Of a DNA stretch of 64,000 nt, positions 35,673 through 44,814 are shown piece after piece (positions within the stretch are counted from its first letter, which is position 1; each line of letters begins with the position of its first letter). The DNA is from Acidaminococcus sp. GTDB lineage: Bacteria > Bacillota > Negativicutes > Acidaminococcales > Acidaminococcaceae. Below the pieces are notes generated by a model that was given only the letters and a program-made list of their open reading frames with translations, was not told the DNA's origin and did no database searches. The position numbers and the translations under genes are program-made. Location: assembly GCA_022482815.1 (NCBI GenBank), contig JAKVOM010000001.1, positions 1,116,001-1,180,000 on the forward strand. Direction: 5' to 3'.

Positions 35673-37495
35673 ATGAAAAGATTGCAGAAACCCTGAAAAT
35701 CCTGCCTGACGCGCCGGGTGTGTACATTATGCATGACAAGACTGGCCGCGTCATTTACGTAGGCAAGGCGGTGATTTTGAAGAACCGGGTGCGCAGTTAT
35801 TTCCGGCAGTCCAGTCAGGCTTCGCCGAAAGTGCGGGCCATCAATGCCCATGTGGATTCCATTGAAACCATCGTGACGGCAAGCGAGATGGAGGCCCTGA
35901 TCCTCGAATGCAATCTCATCAAAAAATATAAGCCGCGGTACAACATCGACCTGAAGGATGATAAGACGTATCCGTATCTTAAAATCACAGTCGACGAAGC
36001 TTTTCCGCGGATGTATATTACGCGCCGCGTCCTGCACGACGGGGCAAAGTATTACGGACCTTATGCCGATGTGGGGGCCCTGCGGGATACAATGAAACTG
36101 ATTCGTTCCATGTTTCCGCTCCGCCACTGCCGCAGCATGAAGGTGAAGCGCCCTTGTCTGCAGTATCACATGCATCGCTGCCTGGCGCCGTGCACAGGAA
36201 AGGTAAAACCTTCCGAGTACCGGCCGCTCGTGGATCAGGTACTCATGCTGATGGACGGTAAAATCGGGGATCTCGTCAAGGATTTGACCCGCAAAATGAA
36301 TGAGGCATCCGAGCAGCTTGCTTACGAGAAAGCTGCTCACTACAGGGACCTCATTCGCAGCGTACGCAAGTTGGAGCAGGCCCAGAAGGCGACGACGGAC
36401 AGCGGGGACCGTGATGTCATCGGACTCGTATCCAATGACACCGGTGTCTGTGTTCAGGTCTTCTTTATTCGCGGCGGCAAGATTCTGGGACGAGACAGCT
36501 TTTTCCTCGACAGCGAAAAAGGCGAGCCGGAAGGAGAAATCCTGGAGGGTTTCCTGAAACAGTATTACAACGAAATGCATCGCCCGCCGCGGGAAATCCT
36601 TGTGAGCCGTTCGCTTTCGGACAGCGAGCGCGTGCTTTTGGAAAAGTATCTGAGTACGCAGAGTGAAAAGAATGTGGCTCTTCTCGTGCCTCAGCGCGGG
36701 CTGAAACATGACCTTGTGCTGATGGCTGAAAACAATGCCCGCAAGAACCTTGATGAGCGGCTCAGACGCGGGCAGCTTTCCGCAAAAACAGACGAAGAAG
36801 CCGCCGAAGAGCTGCAGAAGGCGCTGGGACTTACGGAACCGCTCGACCGGATGGACTGCTTTGATATTTCTCATAACCAGGGCAGCGAGACAGTGGCTTC
36901 CATGGTTGTTTTCTGCAACGGGCGCCCGAGCAAGAAGGATTATCGGCGCTATAAACTGCGGTCTACCGAGGGCAAGCCCGACGATTTCAAGTCCATGCAG
37001 GAAGTAGTGTACCGGCGCTATAAGGACGCCGAGGATCTTCCGAGCCTTATCATCATCGATGGCGGCAAAGGACAACTTAGTTCGGCCCTGGAGGTCATCC
37101 GGGGACTTGGCCTTGCGGAGATTCCCGTGATCGGGCTCGCTAAGCGCGAAGAAGAAATCTTCAAGGAAGGTGCTCATACGAGTATTCTCCTGGACAAAAC
37201 GTCGGCAGCGCTGCATTTGATTCAGCATATCCGGGATGAAGCACACCGCTTTGCTATTACGTATCACCGCAAGCGTCTGGCCAAGAAAAATCTGGTTTCC
37301 GTGCTTGACCATTTGGAGGGCGTGGGACCGGCCCGCAGGACAGCACTTTGGAAGCATTTTGCTTCACTGGACGAAATGAAAGCCGCCAGCATTGAGGAGC
37401 TGGCTTCGGTAGACGGCATGAACCATGCAGTAGCAGAACACGTCTTTGATTTCTTCCACGCACCGGAACAAGATAAAGAAAAATTCTTAAAATAA
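35669..37495 (+). CDS. uvrC: UvrABC system protein C (excinuclease)
   Basis: UvrC, 608 residues, makes both incisions during nucleotide excision repair. The N-terminal GIY-YIG nuclease appears as G-V-Y-I-M-H-D then V-I-Y-V-G-K-A (residues 17-34). The central UVR domain (about 195-235) binds UvrB. The C-terminal RNase H-like nuclease follows ([16 protein letters not shown]), then helix-hairpin-helix motifs. The ATG overlaps the TGA of uvrA. Having all three uvr genes together is common in Firmicutes for uvrBA, less so with uvrC attached. Confidence 0.97.
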   Translation: MNEKIAETLKILPDAPGVYIMHDKTGRVIYVGKAVILKNRVRSYFRQSSQASPKVRAINAHVDSIETIVTASEMEALILECNLIKKYKPRYNIDLKDDKTYPYLKITVDEAFPRMYITRRVLHDGAKYYGPYADVGALRDTMKLIRSMFPLRHCRSMKVKRPCLQYHMHRCLAPCTGKVKPSEYRPLVDQVLMLMDGKIGDLVKDLTRKMNEASEQLAYEKAAHYRDLIRSVRKLEQAQKATTDSGDRDVIGLVSNDTGVCVQVFFIRGGKILGRDSFFLDSEKGEPEGEILEGFLKQYYNEMHRPPREILVSRSLSDSERVLLEKYLSTQSEKNVALLVPQRGLKHDLVLMAENNARKNLDERLRRGQLSAKTDEEAAEELQKALGLTEPLDRMDCFDISHNQGSETVASMVVFCNGRPSKKDYRRYKLRSTEGKPDDFKSMQEVVYRRYKDAEDLPSLIIIDGGKGQLSSALEVIRGLGLAEIPVIGLAKREEEIFKEGAHTSILLDKTSAALHLIQHIRDEAHRFAITYHRKRLAKKNLVSVLDHLEGVGPARRTALWKHFASLDEMKAASIEELASVDGMNHAVAEHVFDFFHAPEQDKEKFLK

Positions 37496-37524
37496 AATTT
37501 TTATTAAAAAGTTTCAAAAAACTA

Positions 37525-37553
37525 TTGCATAGTGGTGTACGGTTTGTTATAAT
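37525..37553 (+). promoter_or_regulatory. Promoter of the rubredoxin gene
   Basis: TTGCAT (37525-37530) and a perfect TATAAT (37548-37553), 17-base spacer. Confidence 0.85.
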
Positions 37554-37607
37554 TCGCGTGTTGAATGATTCTATTTTTTTATGAGCGTAGAAAGAGGGAT
37601 AAATCTA

Positions 37608-37769
37608 ATGAAAAAATACGTTTGCAAGATTTGCGGATATGTGTATGACGAAGCTGCCGGTGATCCGGAACATAACATTGCACCGGGCACCAAGTTTGAA
37701 GACCTGCCTGATGATTGGACCTGCCCCCTGTGCGGCGTAGGCAAGGATCAGTTCGAAGAACAAGCTTAA
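37608..37769 (+). CDS. Rubredoxin
   Basis: This 53-residue iron protein has Cys6/Cys9 in C-K-I-C-G-Y and Cys39/Cys42 in C-P-L-C-G-V, which bind one iron atom. The conserved Y-V-Y-D-E, G-D-P and F-E-D-L-P-D-D-W segments are all present. Rubredoxin carries single electrons, in anaerobes usually for oxygen or peroxide defence or for electron transfer to reductases. AGAGGGAT precedes the ATG at 37608. It has its own promoter and a terminator whose T-tract was the target of an ISL3 insertion. Confidence 0.97.
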   Translation: MKKYVCKICGYVYDEAAGDPEHNIAPGTKFEDLPDDWTCPLCGVGKDQFEEQA

Positions 37770-37785
37770 GTGAAATAGAAAAAGG

Positions 37786-37818
37786 GGCTGTGAAACGATA
37801 TTTCACAGTCTTTTTTTT
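37786..37818 (+). terminator. Rubredoxin terminator
   Basis: GGCTGTGAAA pairs with TTTCACAGTC around a short loop, then eight T (37811-37818). These eight T are also the target duplication of the following insertion sequence. Confidence 0.85.
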
Positions 37819-39277
37819 GGTTCTTCACGGAAATTTGTGGACTAGAAGACATTTGACTATTGAAAAAGGACATTAACTCCTCCAAAATATAAGCGACGAA
37901 ACCATACCTTGGGAGGAGAAAATGTCCTTTACTAATTACACTATTCAAAATAATGCAGAATGTCAAGATGTCTTTTACAATGTCTTCATGCCGGAAGACC
38001 CTTTTGATGACAGCCAGGAGATTGTTATTTGCAGTGAAAAGAAATATACCGACTTCCGTTGTCCTAAATGTGGTCAGAAAATGTATTCTTACGAGCCATT
38101 TTCTACCTACTTGAAAAGTTTTCCTGCGTATCCTGAGCATACCAGGATGATCCGCTTTGAAGGGCATCGCTTCCGTTGCTCCTGCTGCCATGCAACCATC
38201 ACTGAGCCTATTCCCTTTAAATATCCCGGGACTCGCATTACCATGAGGGCTTCCCTTTGGATTGAGACGCTGCTTCGTAATGGAATCCCTGCCAATGCAA
38301 TTGCCAAGATGTCAGGAATTCACTGGAGCACGATTCGCTATGTCCACAAACAGCTCATGGATGAATCTCTCGATAAATATGAAATGGAATTGGAGCTGAC
38401 CTCTTACAAGCCCCGTTTTCTGGCCATCGATGAGTTTGCTATCCATAAGGGACACACTTATGCCACTTGCGTCATGGATTTAGCGACAGGTTATATTCTC
38501 TGGGTCGGCAGAGGTCGGGCGATAGCTGACTTCGAGCATTTCTTCAAGGAATATGATCAGACAAAGCTGACAGAGGTCAAGGCAGTCGCCATGGATATGA
38601 ACGCTTCCTACAACAAGCTGGTACAAGAACATCTGCCGCAAGCTAAGGTCGTGTATGATCGTTACCACATGCAGGCTCAATTCGGGAAGGAAGTATTAGG
38701 TGTAGTAAGACTTGATGAGGCCAGAATGCATAGGGATAAAGCCAGAAACATGCAAGAAGCATTAAAAGACGCAAGCAATGAAGACAAGCCGGCTTTGAAA
38801 GAGCAGATATTCAATGAAAAGAAGAGCTACCACAAATTGAAGAAAGTCCGCTGGCCGTTACTCACCAATGAAGATAGGCTGAATCCTAAGAACAAAGAAG
38901 CGTTGCAGGCCATCTTTGCAGAGCACGAGGATCTGGCAATATGTTATTCCATGAAGGAAGAGATGGTAGCCCTCTATGAATTAAGGGACTATGACAAGGC
39001 TCTTGCAGGATGGAAGCGCTGGTTTAAAGCTGCACTAGGCAGCGGGATTCCGGCCCTGGTTAGGTTTGCTAAGATTAAGCTGCCAAGGATAGACGGTCTG
39101 GTGAACCATGCCCTGTACCCGATAAACACAGGGAAGCTTGAGGGTTTCAACAACAAGATTAAAGTGGCCAAAAGAAGAGCGTACGGATACAGAGATGATG
39201 AGTACTTTTTCACGTTAATTCGCTACCTCTCAATTCCGACCGTAAGAGGTATACTCCCGAAAAAAACGTGAAGAACC
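37819..39277 (+). mobile_element. Complete ISL3-family insertion sequence with 8-bp target duplication
   Basis: The element is 1459 bases. Its ends carry the inverted repeat GGTTCTTCACG (37819-37829 and, inverted, 39267-39277). It is flanked by TTTTTTTT on both sides (37811-37818 and 39278-39285), an 8-base duplication as expected for ISL3. It holds one transposase gene. Confidence 0.92.
37922..39271 (+). CDS. ISL3 family transposase
   Basis: This 449-residue transposase has an N-terminal zinc-finger region (C-P-K-C-G-Q-K and C-S-C-C-H at about 47-92) and a helix-turn-helix (G-I-P-A-N-A-I-A-K-M-S-G-I-H-W). The DDE catalytic residues are the Asp in A-I-D-E-F-A, the Asp in A-M-D-M-N-A-S-Y, and the Glu in N-T-G-K-L-E-G-F-N-N. 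The reading frame is intact from the ATG (GGGAGGAG upstream) to a stop six bases from the right end of the element. A decayed copy of the same transposase lies at 52028-52695, so the element has moved in this genome. Confidence 0.95.
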   Translation: MSFTNYTIQNNAECQDVFYNVFMPEDPFDDSQEIVICSEKKYTDFRCPKCGQKMYSYEPFSTYLKSFPAYPEHTRMIRFEGHRFRCSCCHATITEPIPFKYPGTRITMRASLWIETLLRNGIPANAIAKMSGIHWSTIRYVHKQLMDESLDKYEMELELTSYKPRFLAIDEFAIHKGHTYATCVMDLATGYILWVGRGRAIADFEHFFKEYDQTKLTEVKAVAMDMNASYNKLVQEHLPQAKVVYDRYHMQAQFGKEVLGVVRLDEARMHRDKARNMQEALKDASNEDKPALKEQIFNEKKSYHKLKKVRWPLLTNEDRLNPKNKEALQAIFAEHEDLAICYSMKEEMVALYELRDYDKALAGWKRWFKAALGSGIPALVRFAKIKLPRIDGLVNHALYPINTGKLEGFNNKIKVAKRRAYGYRDDEYFFTLIRYLSIPTVRGILPKKT

Positions 39278-39406
39278 TTTTTTTTATGGCTTCGCCTGTT
39301 TTTCATATTTTTTTTCAAAATTATTCAGAAACTGGTACAATAGGGGCAGCATTCTGCAGCAAACAGGATGCTGTCTTTGATATTTATCTTGCGGGAGGTT
39401 TTACGC

Positions 39407-40219
39407 ATGCCGATTAAAATGATTGCGATGGATCTTGATGGGACATTGCTGGACAGCGAAAAGAATATTGCTCCGGCGGATCTGGAGGCTGTGAAAAAAG
39501 CGGTGGCAGCAGGCTACGAAGTAACCCTTGCTACCGGAAGAATGTTTCGTTCTGCACTTCCCTATGCAAAGGAGCTGACCATCAAGAATCCTCTCATTGT
39601 ATATAATGGCGCGTGGATTAAAGATCCTGTTACGGGCGATGAATTGGGAGAATGGTCCGTGCCGGTTGACGCCGCTCAGGCTGTCATTGACGAATGTATG
39701 GAGCGCGGCTTCTATATTCAGGCCTATATTGACGATACGCTGTGGGTGTATCAGGACTGTGAGGAAGCACGGTTTTATTCTCATTTTTCCCGTGTGCCCT
39801 ACGAAATAAAGGGCGAACTTATGCATCATCTGCCCAAGGGTCCGCACAAGCTTCTTGTGATTGCCAAGGAAACGGGAGAATTGCGGAAAATCCTGGAAAC
39901 GAAATTTGCAGGGCGCGTCAAGATCATGTCTTCTTCCAGCGGTTTCCTGGAAATTACGGCGCCTGAGGCAAGTAAATGGAAGGCTGTTCAATGCCTGGCT
40001 GCGAAAAAGGGGATTCGTGCCGAAGAAATTATGTGCGTCGGTGATTCTGAAAACGACCTGGAAATGATACAAAACTGCGGCTTCGGGGTAGCTATGGGTA
40101 ATGCCAAGGATTTTGTCCTGAAGGCAGCTCGTGTCGTTACAGCACCAAATTCCCGGCAGGGAATCAGTGTGATTTTAAACAGCATCCTGACCCAACAGAT
40201 CGAAGTGCCGGAAGAGTAA
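39407..40219 (+). CDS. HAD superfamily (Cof-type) sugar phosphatase
   Basis: This 270-residue cytoplasmic phosphatase has motif I D-L-D-G-T near residues 8-12 with the nucleophile Asp8. Motif II is T-L-A-T-G-R, and motif III/IV a Lys plus G-D-S-E-N-D-L-E-M-I. The C2-type cap between motifs II and III identifies the Cof/YidA subfamily, which hydrolyses phosphosugars and other small phosphates. The substrate is unknown. GGGAGG lies before the ATG at 39407; the frame is open to 39368 without such a site. The gene directly follows the insertion sequence. Confidence 0.92.
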   Translation: MPIKMIAMDLDGTLLDSEKNIAPADLEAVKKAVAAGYEVTLATGRMFRSALPYAKELTIKNPLIVYNGAWIKDPVTGDELGEWSVPVDAAQAVIDECMERGFYIQAYIDDTLWVYQDCEEARFYSHFSRVPYEIKGELMHHLPKGPHKLLVIAKETGELRKILETKFAGRVKIMSSSSGFLEITAPEASKWKAVQCLAAKKGIRAEEIMCVGDSENDLEMIQNCGFGVAMGNAKDFVLKAARVVTAPNSRQGISVILNSILTQQIEVPEE

Positions 40220-40321
40220 AATCTTGTACGATGGAGCCATGTCTTTTACGGCTGTATCTATTGCTGCGGTTGTAATGGATTTTATCCATGAACAAGGGAC
40301 AACTACACATTATCTTTTAAA

Positions 40322-40348
40322 AACGATATAATAAAATAATATCGTTTA
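40322..40348. promoter_or_regulatory. Inverted repeat overlapping the -10 box of the rapZ operon
   Basis: AAACGATAT (40322-40330) and ATATCGTTT (40340-40348) form a perfect inverted repeat with 9 bases between. A TATAAT (40328-40333) overlaps the left arm. This layout suggests an operator, but no -35 box is clear. Confidence 0.5.
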
Positions 40349-40375
40349 CTATCTATCTAACGGGAGGCGAAGTAA

Positions 40376-41236
40376 ATGACAAAAACGTTATTGATTACTG
40401 GAATGTCCGGCGCGGGGAAGACTCAGGTCATGAGAACCCTGGAGGATCTGGGGTATTTCTGCGTTGATAACCTGCCTCCGACCTTCATTCCGAAATTTAT
40501 CGAGCTGTGCATGAAGAAGCAGGACGAATCGGATAAACTGGCACTTGCCGTTGATACCCGGGGAGGCAAGTTCTTCGGGGCTTTTGACGAGGTGCTGGAC
40601 CAGCTGACCCAGGAAAAGATTCCTTACGAACTGCTTTTCCTGGATGCCAATGACAATACGTTGATTCGGCGTTATAAGGAAACACGCAGACGGCATCCGC
40701 TCGATGGAAAAAATGGGCTGAATGCCGATATTCAGCAGGAACGGGAAATCCTGAGTAAAGTCCGGACCCGTGCCACGACAATTATTGATACGAGTTCCAC
40801 GACAACAAAGCAGCTGCGCAATAAAATCATTTCTCTTTACGGGACAAACGGCAGCCTGCCTGCAATGACCATCGTTGTGCAGTCATTCGGCTTCAAATTC
40901 GGACTGCCTATGGACTGTGACATGGTCTTTGATGTCAGGTTCCTGCCCAATCCTTTTTATTTGCCGGAACTTAAGGAGCAGTGTGGGAATGACCCCGATG
41001 TCGTCGCTTATCTGCAGAGCAAACCTGTGACGGGAAAATTTGAGAAAAAGCTGTACGATTTGATTCAATTCCTTCTCCCGCAATATGTGCAGGAAGGAAA
41101 GAGTCAGCTCATGATTGGCGTGGGCTGCACCGGTGGACGGCACCGTTCAGTCTATATCGCCAACAGCTTGGGGAGATTCATCGAATCCTGCGGGTATAAG
41201 GCACAAGTGATGCACAGGGATCTTCTTAAAAAATAA
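40376..41236 (+). CDS. rapZ: RNase adapter/nucleotide-binding protein RapZ (YvcJ)
   Basis: The 286-residue P-loop protein has Walker A G-M-S-G-A-G-K-T at 9-16 and the family's C-terminal domain with G-C-T-G-G-R-H-R-S-V. In enterobacteria RapZ presents a small RNA to RNase E; in Bacillus YvcJ is a GTPase of less clear role. GGGAGG lies before the ATG. It begins the rapZ-yvcK-whiA cluster that is widely conserved in Firmicutes and Actinobacteria. Confidence 0.96.
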   Translation: MTKTLLITGMSGAGKTQVMRTLEDLGYFCVDNLPPTFIPKFIELCMKKQDESDKLALAVDTRGGKFFGAFDEVLDQLTQEKIPYELLFLDANDNTLIRRYKETRRRHPLDGKNGLNADIQQEREILSKVRTRATTIIDTSSTTTKQLRNKIISLYGTNGSLPAMTIVVQSFGFKFGLPMDCDMVFDVRFLPNPFYLPELKEQCGNDPDVVAYLQSKPVTGKFEKKLYDLIQFLLPQYVQEGKSQLMIGVGCTGGRHRSVYIANSLGRFIESCGYKAQVMHRDLLKK

Positions 41237-41305
41237 ACAACGCATTGTTTCAGGAAAACATTCTGAAAGTAAGCAATGCTGTTATACTGGCGAAGGAGTT
41301 TTGTT

Positions 41306-42682
41306 ATGAAATGGATTAAGTGGTTATATCCAGGCCTGAACCTGAAGCGGTGGCTCTTTCTTTTTGGGCTCGGCACGGTGCTGGCATGTGTTGGCGTCAC
41401 TTTAATCTTCAACTATCAGTTTGTTGGTTTGATCGAGTCGCTGGTCTTTAACTTTATTGCCTATGTGGGCGGAGAGTACTACCAGTCAACGATTACGGCA
41501 CTGGGACTGTTTAATGTCATTATTGGTATTGTCTTTATGTGCCTGGGGGCTGCCCATGTTGTAAAGACTGTTATCAATTCGGTCATGCCCGGGGAGAAGG
41601 AATCTCTCCGTGAATTGATTTTTACCCAGCAGAAATTGGACAAAGGCCCTTCCGTCGTAGTCATCGGGGGCGGTACCGGCCTTTCTGTGCTGCTGCGGGG
41701 AATCAAACTCATTACGAATAACTGCACGGCTGTTGTGACTACAGCCGATGACGGCGGATCTTCGGGACGACTGCGCCGTGAGATGGGCATCATTCCGCCG
41801 GGAGATATGCGTAACTGCCTCGTGGCGCTTGCAGATACAGAACCTGTCATGGAACGTGCCATGCAGTATCGTTTTCATGATAGTGAATCCTTGACCGGTC
41901 ACAGTTTGGGAAACCTTTTTATTGCTGCCATGAGCGACTTGGAAGGCAGCGTGGAAGATGGACTGGCTTCCATCAGCCAGATTCTGAAGGTACATGGCCG
42001 TGTCTGGCCCAATACTTCGGAAAATATCCAGCTGAAAGCAATTATGGATGACGGAAGTACAGTTATTGGCGAATCGGCCATCACGGCATCTCCGCACAAA
42101 ATTGTACGGCTCATGACGGAACCGGAAAATCCCAAGGCATCCCAGCGTGCTGTCGATGCTATTATGCATGCGGATGCTATTATCCTGGGACCGGGATCCC
42201 TTTATACGAGTGTCCTGGCAAGTCTTGTGGTACCGGGCATTCGTGACGCTGTAGTAAAATCCAAGGCAGTCAAGATTTATGTCTGCAATGTCATGACCCA
42301 GCCGGGCGAAACCGATGGCTACGGTGCCTATGAGCATGTGAAAGCGATTGTGGACCATATGGGTGTCCAGTGCCTTGACTACGTTGTGGTCAATGTGCAG
42401 AAGGCAACGCCGGATCAGATTGCCAAGTATAAAGAAGAAGGCGCTGAACTGATTTCTCCTGATATTGAAAAGATTGAAAAACTGGGTATTGAAGCTGTTC
42501 CGGCCAAACTTCTGAATGACAGTGACCTGGTTCGGCACGACCCACAGAAACTGGCGAAGACCATTATCGCGCTGATTTATCGGCTGCGTCTTTTTGGCAA
42601 AGGGATGCACTTCTTTGACTATTTCTTTGCGCGCCAGACAATGCAGGAGCTGCATAAAAAGAATAAAAAGAAAGGAGCCTAG
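41306..42682 (+). CDS. yvcK: YvcK/CofD-like gluconeogenesis factor
   Basis: This 458-residue protein has two N-terminal membrane segments (about 12-32 and 55-80), an extension absent from Bacillus YvcK. The CofD-like fold follows with V-V-I-G-G-G-T-G-L-S-V-L, T-A-D-D-G-G-S-S-G-R-L-R and L-G-P-G-S-L-Y-T-S-V. In Bacillus YvcK supports growth on gluconeogenic carbon sources and cell-wall synthesis and binds UDP-sugars. AAGGAG precedes the ATG at 41306. It is 69 bases after rapZ and 2 before whiA. Confidence 0.94.
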   Translation: MKWIKWLYPGLNLKRWLFLFGLGTVLACVGVTLIFNYQFVGLIESLVFNFIAYVGGEYYQSTITALGLFNVIIGIVFMCLGAAHVVKTVINSVMPGEKESLRELIFTQQKLDKGPSVVVIGGGTGLSVLLRGIKLITNNCTAVVTTADDGGSSGRLRREMGIIPPGDMRNCLVALADTEPVMERAMQYRFHDSESLTGHSLGNLFIAAMSDLEGSVEDGLASISQILKVHGRVWPNTSENIQLKAIMDDGSTVIGESAITASPHKIVRLMTEPENPKASQRAVDAIMHADAIILGPGSLYTSVLASLVVPGIRDAVVKSKAVKIYVCNVMTQPGETDGYGAYEHVKAIVDHMGVQCLDYVVVNVQKATPDQIAKYKEEGAELISPDIEKIEKLGIEAVPAKLLNDSDLVRHDPQKLAKTIIALIYRLRLFGKGMHFFDYFFARQTMQELHKKNKKKGA

Positions 42683-42684
42683 TC

Positions 42685-43617
42685 ATGTCGTTTTCCAGTG
42701 ATGTGAAGAATGAAGTTGCTCGCTTGGAAGGCGAAGACCAGGAAACAGAATGCGCTGAATTGTTTGGACTGCTGCGTATCAGCGGATCCGTGTCCCTGAG
42801 CGGGCAGCGGGTGGGACTGCATTTTGCTACTGAAAATGCGGCTTTGGCCCGCCGTGTACTGCGCCTTCTGAAGAATAATTTTGCTGTTCAGACGGAAGTT
42901 ATTGTTACGCGGTCCACGCGGCTCAAAAAGAACAACCGCTACCAAGTCCACGTGGTGCCTTCTGAGGAAGCGCGGGCGGCACTCAGCAAACTGCATATTT
43001 TGTCTCCCATTGCGGAAGCCGGAGCAGAACTGCTCAAAAAGAATGCCAGCCGCCGATCTTTCCTGCGCGGTGTTTTTTTGGCAGGCGGATCTGTCAGTAA
43101 GCCAATTGGCGACTATCATTTGGAAATTATCAGCGATAACCTTGACATGAGCCGGTATATTTGTAAAATAATGAAGGGATTTGATTTGCCGGCGCGGATT
43201 GTTGACCGTAAAAAGAACTTTATTGTGTACCTTAAAGAAGGAAATGCCATTGCAACGTTTCTTTCTCTCATTGGAGCGCACGGTTCCTACCTAGAATTTG
43301 AAAATGTACGGGTGCTGAAGGATATGCGCAATCAGGTCAATCGGGTTGTGAACTGTGAAACGGCTAACTTGAACAAAACTGTTCAGGCGGCGGTACGTCA
43401 GATAGCAGCTATCCGGGTCATTGAGCAGAAGAAGGGACTGGAAGCTCTGCCGGAGGCCCTGCAGGAAGCAGCGCGTCTGCGTCTCAATCATCAGGAGCTG
43501 TCAGTTGGGGAATTGGCAGCCTTGACCGAAGACCATATTGGTAAATCGGGCTTAAATCACCGGTTGAAAAAATTAGAAGAGTTAGCGGGAAAATTAAGAA
43601 AGGAAACCAATGAGTAA
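42685..43617 (+). CDS. whiA: WhiA, LAGLIDADG-fold DNA-binding protein
   Basis: The 310-residue protein has a degenerate LAGLIDADG homing-endonuclease fold (R-G-V-F-L-A-G-G-S-V and F-L-S-L-I-G-A-H) and a C-terminal helix-turn-helix (L-A-A-L-T-E-D-H-I-G-K-S-G-L-N-H-R-L-K-K-L). WhiA controls cell division or sporulation genes in Gram-positive bacteria. AAAGGAG lies before the ATG, two bases after yvcK. It overlaps the deacetylase gene by eight bases. Confidence 0.96.
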   Translation: MSFSSDVKNEVARLEGEDQETECAELFGLLRISGSVSLSGQRVGLHFATENAALARRVLRLLKNNFAVQTEVIVTRSTRLKKNNRYQVHVVPSEEARAALSKLHILSPIAEAGAELLKKNASRRSFLRGVFLAGGSVSKPIGDYHLEIISDNLDMSRYICKIMKGFDLPARIVDRKKNFIVYLKEGNAIATFLSLIGAHGSYLEFENVRVLKDMRNQVNRVVNCETANLNKTVQAAVRQIAAIRVIEQKKGLEALPEALQEAARLRLNHQELSVGELAALTEDHIGKSGLNHRLKKLEELAGKLRKETNE

Positions 43618-44443
43618 ACACAAGTTTTGGAAAGTATTGGGAATCATCTGCGTCGTTTTAGTGGCATTCTGCGTCTGGGCATATCAGGACTTCAAGCAGT
43701 TCTGTGTCACGTCGGTGCCTATTTTTGCGTACCACCGGGTAGAGGAAAAAAAAGACCTGTACTCCATGCCGCCCGAGGATTTCAGGCAGCAGATGGCTTA
43801 TCTCAAGGAAAAAGGTTATAAGACCCTTAAATTGGGAGAATATGCACAGCGCCGCAAAAAAGGTGATACCTTCCATAATGAGTGTGTACTCATTTTTGAT
43901 GATGGATATGAAGACAACCTGACCATTGCCGCTCCCATCATGAAGGAATTTGGCTATATAGGCAACATGTACATGGCGGGAATGTACGAAGGATGGCCCG
44001 GTTATCTTACGTGGGACCAGGAAGTCGAATTGGCAAAGTGGGGCTGGGAACTGGGTTCCCATACGTTCATCCATAAGCCGATGACGACGCTGGAACCTGC
44101 CGAAAGACTGGCTGATCTTAAGAAATCCCACGACCACATGCTGGGACTTTATTATTCTAATAACGGAGTTACTCTGTCCTATCCTAACGGTGCCTGCAAC
44201 GATGCCGTAGCAGAGGATGTAAAAAAAGCAGGATACGTGGCAGCCGTGACCGGTAAGATCGGTGTCAATACGGATGCTGATCCTCTTTTGCAGTTGCGTC
44301 GTGTCAATGTCTTCCATTTGAAGAGCAAGAATCTCGAACATTTTAAAAAGGGCCTTCTGAAAGCACAGCTGATCAGTTGGTTCTATTCAAAAACCGGTTA
44401 TGATATGAACAAGTTCCTTATTTGGTACTATAGCAAAAAATAA
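43610..44443 (+). CDS. Membrane-anchored polysaccharide deacetylase (NodB domain)
   Basis: The 277-residue protein has an N-terminal signal anchor (about 8-25) and an extracytoplasmic NodB domain. Catalytic and metal residues are Asp97/Asp98 in L-I-F-D-D-G-Y and His151/His155 in G-S-H-T-F-I-H-K. Such enzymes remove acetyl groups from peptidoglycan or other surface N-acetylated sugars. Its ATG overlaps the end of whiA, with GGAAA/AAGAAAGGA upstream, so it is part of the rapZ-yvcK-whiA operon. That link suggests a cell-wall role, but the substrate is not known. Confidence 0.9.
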   Translation: MSKHKFWKVLGIICVVLVAFCVWAYQDFKQFCVTSVPIFAYHRVEEKKDLYSMPPEDFRQQMAYLKEKGYKTLKLGEYAQRRKKGDTFHNECVLIFDDGYEDNLTIAAPIMKEFGYIGNMYMAGMYEGWPGYLTWDQEVELAKWGWELGSHTFIHKPMTTLEPAERLADLKKSHDHMLGLYYSNNGVTLSYPNGACNDAVAEDVKKAGYVAAVTGKIGVNTDADPLLQLRRVNVFHLKSKNLEHFKKGLLKAQLISWFYSKTGYDMNKFLIWYYSKK

Positions 44444-44595
44444 AAATAAGAGGGCTTAGCCGCTTTTTTGGCAAACGTTCGGATTTTAACGTAAAATTTC
44501 CGTATTCTTGTTCCATTGCCCTTGCGTTATGAGGGAAAAACAGCTACAATAAAACGTAATCAAATATTTTATGATAAGTCAGGAGGGAATTTAAC

Positions 44596-44739
44596 ATGGC
44601 AAAGAGAATCAAGACTGTAAATAAAGAAATGCTGAAAAAGACCCTGCGCTGCGGCGGCTGCGGCGAATGCCCGGCTTCCTGCCAATCCGCTTGCAAGACT
44701 TCCTGCACGGTGGGCAATCAGGTCTGCGAAAAGGCTTAA
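44596..44739 (+). CDS. SCIFF ranthipeptide precursor
   Basis: This 47-residue peptide gene, preceded by AGGAGG, matches the 'six cysteines in forty-five' family. It has cysteines at 19, 22, 25, 29, 33, 37 and 44, and the conserved core S-C-Q-S-A-C-K-T-S-C-T-V-G-N-Q. One cysteine (Cys19) is additional to the usual six. The neighbouring radical SAM enzyme is known in clostridia to install a thioether between a core Cys and Thr; the equivalent residues here would be Cys33 and Thr38. The biological role of the peptide is unknown. It lies 76 bases before its maturase, separated by a hairpin. Confidence 0.95.
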   Translation: MAKRIKTVNKEMLKKTLRCGGCGECPASCQSACKTSCTVGNQVCEKA

Positions 44740-44752
44740 GTTTTTTGAAGTT

Positions 44753-44780
44753 CGGCTCCCTGCTTCGCGGGGAGCTCTTT
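44753..44780 (+). terminator. Hairpin between the SCIFF peptide gene and its maturase (possible partial terminator)
   Basis: GGCTCCC pairs with GGGGAGCT around TGCTTCGC, followed by CTTTTC. A leaky terminator here would favour the small peptide over the enzyme. Confidence 0.65.
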
Positions 44781-44814
44781 TCATGTAAATACATATACGA
44801 AAGGCGGAAGAATA

